Source: Deltaproteobacteria bacterium | Lineage (GTDB): Bacteria; Myxococcota_A; Polyangia; Polyangiales; Ga0077539 | Direction of reading: 5' to 3' | DNA: 10,659 nucleotides | Assembly (NCBI GenBank): GCA_947494865.1 | Contig: CANMAT010000067.1 | Coordinates: 1-10,659, forward strand | Shown here: piece by piece, positions 5,598 to 10,659 of the stretch | Layout: each line of letters begins with the position of its first letter | How positions within the stretch are numbered: the stretch's first letter is position 1 | Made by a program: the position numbers and the translations under genes | The notes under the pieces: generated by a model | What the model saw: the letters and a program-made list of their open reading frames with translations, nothing else | Told to the model about the DNA's origin: nothing | Database searches by the model: none

Positions 5598-6884
5598 GTG
5601 TCACGAAGCGCCATCTTCTCTTCGATGCATGTGCGGGTGTTCGACCCCGACGAGGTCACCAGCGCGAACACCGCGGCCGAGCGCGACCCGCGCGACGTAG
5701 GGCTCTCGCGCGCCGACGTCGACGCGATGTGGGCCTCGGTGGTGTCGCTCTACCGCTCGGGGCTGCACCCCGCGATCTCGCTCTGCGTGCGACGCAACGG
5801 CAGGGTGGTGCTCGACCGCGCGATCGGCCACCTGCGGGGCAACGCCCCGAGCGACCCCGCCCACGGCCCCCGCGTCCCCATCCGTTACGACTCGCTCTTC
5901 AACGTGTTCTCGGCTTCGAAGGCCATCACCGCGATGGTGGTGCACCTGCTCGATCAGCGCGGGCTCATCCACCTCGACGACGCCATCGCGCAGTACATCC
6001 CCGAGTTTGGCCGGCACGGCAAGGAGTCCATGACCCTGCGCCAGGTGCTCACGCATCGCGCGGGCATCCCCTCGGTGCCCGGGGCCAAGATCGACCTCGA
6101 CGTGCTCCTCGACCCCGACCGGCTGCTCGCGCTGCTCTGCGACGCCCGGCCCCTCTCGGTGCCCGGCCGCCGCCTCGCGTACCACGCCCTCACCGGCGGC
6201 TTCATCGTGGGCGCCATCGTCGCGCGCGTCACGGGCCGCGACATTCGACAGTTTCTCCGCGAAGAGGTGCTCGACCCGCTGGGGTTTCGCACCTTCGACT
6301 ACGGCGTAGCGCCCGCGCGGGTGCACGACGTCGCGCAGAACGCCGTCTCGGGGCTCCCGGCGATGCCGCCGCCCTCGTGGCTGCTCAAGCGCTCCCTCGG
6401 GGTCACCGTGCAAGAGGCCGTGCAGCTCTCCAACGACCCGCGCTACCTCACGGGCATCGTGCCGTCGGGCAACATCGTGGGCACCGCCGACGAGGCCTCG
6501 CGCTTCTTTCAGCTGCTGCTCAACGAGGGCACGCTCGACGGAGTGCGCATCTTCGACCCGCGCACCGTGCGACGCTCGGTGGCCGAGCAGTCGTTCCTCG
6601 AGATCGACTCGTTCCTCGGCATGCCCGTGCGCTACTCGATGGGCTTCATGCTCGGGCGGAGCTCGTTCAGCCCTTACGGCGCCGACTCGGAGCACGCCTT
6701 CGGGCACGTGGGCTTCAGCAACGTGATCGTGTACGCCGACCCCGAGCGCGCCATCAGCGTGGGGCTGCTCACGAGCGGCAAGCCCTTCATCACGCCGGGG
6801 CAACTCCACTGGCTCGCCGTGATGCGCACCATCGCCCGCCGCTGCTCGCGGAGCGAGGCGGTCGCCGCTCAGCCCTTGCGCTGA
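5598..6884 (+). CDS. Serine hydrolase of the class C beta-lactamase fold (family VIII-type esterase)
   Basis: The 428-residue product has the catalytic elements of the beta-lactamase/penicillin-binding/EstB fold. These are S105-A-S-K108 (the SxxK nucleophile and base, in FNVFSASKAITA), Y195-H-A197 in place of YxN, and H370-V-G372 in FGHVGFSN in place of KTG. The section after SxxK, with LDDAIAQYIPEF and MTLRQVLTHRAGIP, is typical of these esterases. No signal peptide is visible, so it is probably cytoplasmic; family members usually hydrolyse short or lipid esters, and beta-lactam resistance is unlikely. The GTG at 5598 has a purine-rich GAGG-type site just upstream; ATG 5625 is the alternative. 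It follows the acyl-CoA ligase by 63 bp and could share its transcript. Its 3' end overlaps the convergent alpha/beta hydrolase gene by 16 bp. Confidence 0.87.
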   Translation: MSRSAIFSSMHVRVFDPDEVTSANTAAERDPRDVGLSRADVDAMWASVVSLYRSGLHPAISLCVRRNGRVVLDRAIGHLRGNAPSDPAHGPRVPIRYDSLFNVFSASKAITAMVVHLLDQRGLIHLDDAIAQYIPEFGRHGKESMTLRQVLTHRAGIPSVPGAKIDLDVLLDPDRLLALLCDARPLSVPGRRLAYHALTGGFIVGAIVARVTGRDIRQFLREEVLDPLGFRTFDYGVAPARVHDVAQNAVSGLPAMPPPSWLLKRSLGVTVQEAVQLSNDPRYLTGIVPSGNIVGTADEASRFFQLLLNEGTLDGVRIFDPRTVRRSVAEQSFLEIDSFLGMPVRYSMGFMLGRSSFSPYGADSEHAFGHVGFSNVIVYADPERAISVGLLTSGKPFITPGQLHWLAVMRTIARRCSRSEAVAAQPLR

Positions 6885-8119
6885 AGGCTGAACACGTAGG
6901 CCAGAAAGCGGGTTACGCCCTGGAGCACGTGGCCCGTGCGCACCGACGGAAAGATGTCGAACGCGTGCTGCGCCTCGGGCACCTCGGCGTACGCGACGGG
7001 GGCGCGCGAGCGGGCGCGCAGCGCCTCGACGAAGCGCCGCGCCTCCGCGACGGGCGCGAGGCTGTCGTGCTCGCCGTGCACGACGAGGAAGGGAGGCGCG
7101 TCGGCCCGCACCCGCGCGATCGGCGAGGCGCGCTCGTAGGCCTCGGGGTCGGCGCGGCGCGTGACCTTCATCACCACGCGCTCGAGGAGCCAGCGCATCC
7201 CCTGGTGGGGCCACACCCCGTCGCGATCGGCGAAATCGTAGATGCCGTAGAAGCTCGCGCAGGCGGCGACGGAGGTGTCAACGCCCTCGAAGCCGGGCTG
7301 GTACATCGGGTCGTTGGCGGTGAGCGCCGCGAGCGACGCGAGGTGACCGCCCGCCGAGTTGCCCCCCACGACGACGAAGGCCGGGTCGGCGCCATACTCC
7401 GCGCCGTGGGCGCGCACCCAGGCGAGGGCGCGCTTCACGTCGATGAGGTGATCGGGGAAGGTCGCCCGCGGGCTGAGCCGATAGTCCACCGAGAAGCACG
7501 TCCAGCCGCGCGCCGCGAGGTGATGCAACAGCGGGAGGCCCTGGTACTCGCGATAGCCGAGCACCCAGCCGCCGCCGTGGACGTACACGAACGTGGGGCA
7601 GCCCGTCGGGCGATCGCGGCGGCGGTACACGTCGAGCGCGAGCGCGCGGCGACCCTCGCCGTGAAACACCACGTTGGCGGTGCGCTCCACGTCGGGGTGC
7701 CGCACGGGAAACGGGAGCGTTAGCGCCGCGCGGTCGAAGCCGCCCGTGAGCCACGCCCGCGCGGAGGGCGCGAGCGTCGCCGCGTGGTCGTCGCCGAGCG
7801 CGGCGGCGAGCGCCCCGTCGAGGGCGGCGCCCGCGGCGACGGCGTGGCGGTGCCCGCGGGCCAGGAGGAGCCACGAGGCCACCGTGAGCGCGAGCCCCGC
7901 GCGCCCGGGCCACCGCGCGAGGGCGCCCTCGTACACGAACGCGAGCGTCGCCGCGAGCTGCCAGGCGATGTGGTGCGCCCAGAGCTCGGAGGTGAGCCAC
8001 CCCGCGAAGAAGCTCGGCACCGCGGCGGGCGCCGGCGCAAAGAGCGGACGCCGCGCGTTGAGGGTGAACGCCATCCCCACGACGCTGACGGCGAGGAACC
8101 ACCACGAGACGTTGTGCAT
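6869..8119 (-). CDS. Membrane-anchored HSL-type alpha/beta hydrolase (lipase/esterase)
   Basis: The 416-residue product has a hydrophobic N-terminal part (helix at about 5-20, further hydrophobic stretches around 52-62 and 75-88), then a cytoplasmic- or envelope-facing alpha/beta-hydrolase domain from about 140. The oxyanion-hole motif HGGGW is at 181-185. The nucleophile elbow G253-N-S255-A-G257 is followed by GHL. Asp352 in HGEHDSLAP and His385 in AQHAFDIF complete the triad. HGGG plus GNSAG places it in the hormone-sensitive-lipase group; an N-terminal membrane section with a similar total length is also seen in mycobacterial LipC/LipM/LipQ-type proteins. Steryl or acyl ester hydrolysis is plausible from context but is inference. 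It is convergent with the beta-lactamase-fold esterase and divergent from the dehydratase operon. The palindromic operator at 8198-8211 lies in its upstream region. Confidence 0.88.
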   Translation of the reverse strand: MHNVSWWFLAVSVVGMAFTLNARRPLFAPAPAAVPSFFAGWLTSELWAHHIAWQLAATLAFVYEGALARWPGRAGLALTVASWLLLARGHRHAVAAGAALDGALAAALGDDHAATLAPSARAWLTGGFDRAALTLPFPVRHPDVERTANVVFHGEGRRALALDVYRRRDRPTGCPTFVYVHGGGWVLGYREYQGLPLLHHLAARGWTCFSVDYRLSPRATFPDHLIDVKRALAWVRAHGAEYGADPAFVVVGGNSAGGHLASLAALTANDPMYQPGFEGVDTSVAACASFYGIYDFADRDGVWPHQGMRWLLERVVMKVTRRADPEAYERASPIARVRADAPPFLVVHGEHDSLAPVAEARRFVEALRARSRAPVAYAEVPEAQHAFDIFPSVRTGHVLQGVTRFLAYVFSLQRKG

Positions 8120-8186
8120 CGCAGGGCGCTTCTACACCGGGGCCGCGCCGCGCGCACGATTCGTCGAGGCCGCTGTGCGAGGGCGT

Positions 8187-8215
8187 TTGCGAGAAATTGA
8201 AACATGTTCTACCAA
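8187..8215 (+). promoter_or_regulatory. Possible promoter with KstR/PsrA-like operator in the spacer
   Basis: TGAAACATGTTCTA at 8198-8211 fits TnnAACnnGTTnnA and shares 11 identical bases (TGAAACATGTT) with the perfect palindrome at 3874-3884. A -35-like TTGCGA (8187-8192) and a weak -10-like TACCAA (8210-8215), 17 bp apart, would put the operator in the promoter spacer, as for a repressor. The promoter boxes are weak guesses; the operator match is much firmer. The region is shared by the divergent hydrolase (start 8119) and dehydratase (start 8254) genes. Confidence 0.5.
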
Positions 8216-8253
8216 GGTGTGGCGGCGCGAGGGCGCGCGACGGGAGGCACACC

Positions 8254-8724
8254 GTGGCGGACAAGTCGGCGATCGGAGCAGAGGGCGTACCGTTCGAGGT
8301 CGCGATCGAGCGCGGCAAGATCCGCGAGTTCGCGCGCGCGACGCGGTCGACGCACGCGGAGTACCTCGACGCGGAGCACCCCGTGGCGCCGCCCACCTTC
8401 CTCACAACGATGTTCTTCTGGGAGGAGGGCGTCGCCGGGGCCAACCCGTGGCACCACGTGAAGCTCGATCAGAAGCGCGGGATGCACGCGGAGCAGGAGT
8501 ACGTGTACTTCGGCCCGCCGCCGCGCGCGGGCGCGAAGCTCACGGCCCGCTCGCGCATCGAGTCGGTGTACGACAAAGAGGGGCGCCGCGGCGGCAAGAT
8601 GACCTTCGCGGTGATGGTGACGGAGTTTCGCGACGAGTCGGGCAGGCTCGTGGCCGAGGCGCGGCTCACGGGCGTCGAGACCGAGCGCCCGCCCGACGCC
8701 GACGCGCCGAAGGAGGTGCGATGA
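8254..8724 (+). CDS. FAS1-like/MaoC-N dehydratase subunit (HadA-like)
   Basis: The 156-residue product has one hot-dog fold of the MaoC N-terminal (FAS1-like) type. The start VPFEVAIERGKIREFARATR, the VAPPTFLTTMFFWE segment, and the DQKRGMHAEQEYVYFGPPPRAGAKL core followed by long beta strands match HadA-type subunits in order and length (mycobacterial HadA is about 158 residues). In such pairs this subunit lacks the catalytic Asp/His and binds the acyl chain; the partner supplies catalysis. The GTG at 8254 is chosen because GGGAGG at 8242-8247 sits 6 bases before it; the longer frame from 8197 runs through the operator. Its stop overlaps the next start (ATGA at 8721-8724), so the two are translationally coupled. 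The acyl substrate (fatty, mycolic-like or steroid side chain) is unknown. Confidence 0.85.
   Translation: MADKSAIGAEGVPFEVAIERGKIREFARATRSTHAEYLDAEHPVAPPTFLTTMFFWEEGVAGANPWHHVKLDQKRGMHAEQEYVYFGPPPRAGAKLTARSRIESVYDKEGRRGGKMTFAVMVTEFRDESGRLVAEARLTGVETERPPDADAPKEVR
8711..8716 (+). promoter_or_regulatory. Consensus Shine-Dalgarno AGGAGG inside the end of the HadA-like gene
   Basis: A full AGGAGG lies 4 bases before ATG 8721 and 10 before ATG 8727. The upstream gene ends TGA at 8722-8724, overlapping ATG 8721 as ATGA. Re-initiation coupling would give equal amounts of the two dehydratase subunits, as expected for a heterodimer. The start is therefore 8721 or 8727. Confidence 0.7.
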
Positions 8725-9137
8725 CCATGAACTGGGACGACATCCGTGAGGGAGCCGAGCCCGCGCCGCTCGTGGTCGGCCCCGTGACCCGCACCGACTT
8801 CGTGCGCTACCAGGGCGCGTCGGGCGACATGAACCCCATTCACCACGACGAGACCTTCGCGCGCGCCGCGGGCTACGAGGCCCCCCTCGCCGTGGGGATG
8901 TTTCAAGCGGGCGTCCTCGCGACCTGGGCAACCTCGTGGCTGGGCCCCGCGAACGTGCGAAGAACGAAGGTGCGCTGGCGCGAGCAGGTGTGGCCTGGCG
9001 ACGTGCTCACCTGCGTCGGCAAGGTGGCCCGCAGGTATGAAGAGAACGGCGAGCGCAAGGTCGACCTCGAGCTCGTGTGCACGCGGCAGACGGGCGGCGT
9101 CGCCGTTCAGGGCTGGATGACCTTCGTCGTCCCGTAG
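8721..9137 (+). CDS. MaoC-type (R)-hydroxyacyl dehydratase/enoyl hydratase, catalytic subunit (HadB-like)
   Basis: The 138-residue product carries the hydratase-2 motif GDMNPIHHDETFAR with catalytic Asp36 and His41 (numbered from ATG 8721), then AGYEAPLAVGMF, typical of MaoC and HadB proteins. The Asp/His spacing is that of mycobacterial HadB, and its length (138 against about 142) and pairing with a HadA-like gene also fit. The family adds water to, or removes it from, 2-enoyl/3-hydroxyacyl thioesters. HadAB acts in fatty-acid elongation on ACP, while related MaoC pairs act in beta-oxidation of steroid side chains on CoA. The sterol reductase gene follows after 39 bp on the same strand, so one transcript is likely. 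Confidence 0.88.
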   Translation: MTMNWDDIREGAEPAPLVVGPVTRTDFVRYQGASGDMNPIHHDETFARAAGYEAPLAVGMFQAGVLATWATSWLGPANVRRTKVRWREQVWPGDVLTCVGKVARRYEENGERKVDLELVCTRQTGGVAVQGWMTFVVP

Positions 9138-9176
9138 CGCTCGGATAGGGTTCACCGAAGAGGAGTTTGCATCGCC

Positions 9177-10514
9177 ATGTCCAATGATCATCCGCCGCCC
9201 GACGAGCGTCGCACCTGGGCCGGTCGCAGCGAGACGCCGCTGGGCGAGTTCGTCCGCATGACGCTCGGTCCGCTGGCGCTCATGCTCGTGACGCCCCCCG
9301 CGGCGATCGCGTTCTTCATCGCGTGCGCGCACCTCGACGGCGAGGTGTCGCGGCTCTTCTCGCGCGAGGGCCTCGACGCCATCGTCACGCACTTTCCCCG
9401 GCCGTCGCTCGTCGCGACGCAGATCATCGTCGCCTTTGTGGTCTTCGAAGCGCTGCTCCTGAAGGCGCTCCCGGGCGCCGAGTTCTTCGGCCCCATCACG
9501 CCGGCGGGCAACCGACCGCGGTACACCCTCAACGGCGTCGCGGCCTTCTTCGTCACCCTCGCGACCTTCGCCGGGGCCTCCTACGGCGCCGGGCTCTTCC
9601 CCGCGTCAATCGTGTTCGATCACTTCGGCGAGGTGCTGATCACCCTCAACGCCTCGGCGCTGGTGTTCTGCGGCTTCCTCTATTTCAAGGGCCGCTTCGC
9701 GCCCTCGTCGACCGACTGGGGCCTCAGCGGCAACCCCGTCTTCGACTTCTACTGGGGCGTCGAGCTCTTCCCCACCCTCTTCGGCATCAGCCTCAAGCAG
9801 CTCTTCAACTGTCGCATCGGCATGATGGGCTGGGCGGTGACCATCGTGTCGTTCGCCGCGGCGCAGCACGCCAGCGGGCACCTCTCTACCGCGATGGCGG
9901 TCTCGGTGCTCCTGCAGCTCGTGTACATCTTCAAGTTCTTCGTCTGGGAGGGCGGCTACTTCGCCTCCCTCGACGTCATGCACGACCGCTTCGGGTACTA
10001 CATCTGCTGGGGCGTGTCGGTGTGGATCCCCGCGCTCTACACCCTCCCCACGCAGTGGCTCGTGCGGCACCCCATCGACCTGCACCCGCTCGTCGCCATC
10101 GCGATCGTGCTCTTCGGCGTGGCCTCGATCTGGGCCAACTACGACGCCGACGCGCAGCGCCAGCGGGTGCGCGAGACCAAAGGCAAAACCACGGTGTGGG
10201 GCCGCAAGCCCTCGATCATCTACGCCGAGTACACCACCGCCGACGGTGAGAAGCACCAGAGCATCTTGCTGGTCTCGGGCTGGTGGAGCCTCGCGCGCCA
10301 CGCGCACTACGTCCCCGAGCTGGGCCTCGCCGCCGCGTGGACGCTCCCGGCGGGCTTCACCCACCTCGCGCCGTGGATCTACTGGCTCTTCCTCACGGCC
10401 CTGCTCATGGACCGCGCGAGCCGCGACGACGCCCGCTGCCGCACCAAGTACGGCGCCTTCTGGGACGAGTACTGCGAGCGCGTCCCCTACAAGGTCATCC
10501 CGGGCCTCTACTGA
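9177..10514 (+). CDS. ERG4/ERG24-family sterol reductase, DHCR7-like
   Basis: The 445-residue polytopic membrane protein resembles eukaryotic 7-dehydrocholesterol reductase (475 residues in human). Conserved parts are NCRIGMMGWAVTIVSFAAAQ mid-protein, the WGRKP motif at 341-345 followed by YTTADGEKHQS, LLVSGWWSLARHAHY at 364-378, and the C-terminal Arg/Tyr-rich block at 420-445 ending VPYKVIPGLY. In the family the C-terminal half binds NADPH and the helices hold the sterol; members reduce the C7, C14 or C24(28) double bond. WGRKP plus the ADG-H stretch favours the C7 type over the C14 type. About nine or ten membrane helices are expected; several are visible (about 26-50, 79-98, 118-140, 275-325, 380-410). 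The start has AGGAG at 9161-9165. It lies 39 bp after the dehydratase pair. Whether the host makes sterols or acts on foreign ones is not shown. Confidence 0.9.
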   Translation: MSNDHPPPDERRTWAGRSETPLGEFVRMTLGPLALMLVTPPAAIAFFIACAHLDGEVSRLFSREGLDAIVTHFPRPSLVATQIIVAFVVFEALLLKALPGAEFFGPITPAGNRPRYTLNGVAAFFVTLATFAGASYGAGLFPASIVFDHFGEVLITLNASALVFCGFLYFKGRFAPSSTDWGLSGNPVFDFYWGVELFPTLFGISLKQLFNCRIGMMGWAVTIVSFAAAQHASGHLSTAMAVSVLLQLVYIFKFFVWEGGYFASLDVMHDRFGYYICWGVSVWIPALYTLPTQWLVRHPIDLHPLVAIAIVLFGVASIWANYDADAQRQRVRETKGKTTVWGRKPSIIYAEYTTADGEKHQSILLVSGWWSLARHAHYVPELGLAAAWTLPAGFTHLAPWIYWLFLTALLMDRASRDDARCRTKYGAFWDEYCERVPYKVIPGLY

Positions 10515-10659
10515 AAGCCCAGGGCGGCGATGCCAAAATCGTCTACAAGCAAGGCATTTGCGAAATCAGCCTCTCCTGTCGACTCGTCCCGCCCATCATC
10601 TCCTCCGCGGTTGCGGCGGTTGCCGCGGAATGAACCCGGATTATTCATCACGCGCTCTG
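10515..10659. other. Less GC-rich intergenic tail, no firm gene
   Basis: After the sterol reductase stop the base composition becomes less GC-rich. On the plus strand a frame opens at ATG 10530 (MPKSSTSKAFAKSASPVDSS...) and stays open to the window end; it is Ser/Pro/Arg-rich and could be the N-terminus of the next gene. On the minus strand a frame enters from the window edge and ends at a TAG on 10508-10510. Neither shows the strong third-position GC bias of the other genes. A CCGCGG repeat (10605-10610 and 10623-10628) flanks TTGCGGCGGTTG, with no T-run. Confidence 0.4.

Noticed and set aside
5904..5915. AACGTGTT, a partial match to the KstR-like operator
   Set aside because: Inside the coding sequence of the serine esterase at its nucleophile region (FNVFS), lacks the final A of the consensus; best explained by codon choice.
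5598..6884. True beta-lactamase (antibiotic resistance)
   Set aside because: No signal peptide and YHA/HVG replace YxN/KTG, which is typical of family VIII esterases rather than class C beta-lactamases.
5601..7214. Long minus-strand frame opposite the serine esterase
   Set aside because: Shadow frame; the sense gene has SxxK, YxA and HxG in the right order.
10605..10628. CCGCGG-flanked inverted repeat as terminator of the sterol-reductase operon
   Set aside because: CCGCGG is itself a palindrome, common in such DNA, and no T-run follows; not enough for a terminator call.

Overview
The window is very GC-rich, with strongly GC-biased third codon positions, extracytoplasmic lipoproteins, glycine-rich and IPT/TIG-type surface proteins, and many lipid-active enzymes. 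This suggests a large-genome delta-proteobacterial lineage, most likely Myxococcota (Polyangia-like). That is inference from style and gene content; there is no rRNA or other marker gene here.

Layout. (1) Bases 1-2179 hold surface or export genes: the 3' part of a glycine-rich extracellular protein, a pair of tandem CTGTCCG inverted repeats, an IPT/TIG lipoprotein, a 21-bp-period palindromic direct repeat, and what looks like the decayed tail of a beta-propeller-type protein. (2) Bases 2199-3847 hold a divergent pair: a HemJ/CopD-like four-helix membrane protein on the minus strand, and an orphan branched-chain-amino-acid-type (type 1 PBP) substrate-binding lipoprotein on the plus strand. (3) Bases 3871-10514 are a lipid block: a FadD3-like acyl-CoA ligase, a class-C-beta-lactamase-fold serine esterase, a convergent membrane-anchored HSL-type alpha/beta hydrolase, a HadA/HadB-like hydroxyacyl dehydratase pair, and a DHCR7-like (ERG4/ERG24 family) sterol reductase. 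(4) Bases 10515-10659 are less GC-rich and hold nothing I can assign firmly.

The most interesting point is regulatory. A perfect 20-bp palindrome, GAGTGAAACATGTTTCACTC, lies just before the acyl-CoA ligase. An 11-bp identical core (TGAAACATGTT) recurs in the divergent promoter region shared by the alpha/beta hydrolase and the dehydratase/sterol-reductase genes. Both 14-bp sites fit TnnAACnnGTTnnA, the published consensus for mycobacterial KstR, a TetR-family repressor of sterol catabolism. The first also fits the PsrA-type fatty-acid regulator motif. The sites and the gene content together suggest one TetR-type regulon that joins ester hydrolysis, CoA activation, (de)hydration of acyl chains and sterol double-bond reduction. 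Whether it makes, remodels or degrades sterols (or only handles fatty acids) cannot be settled from this window.
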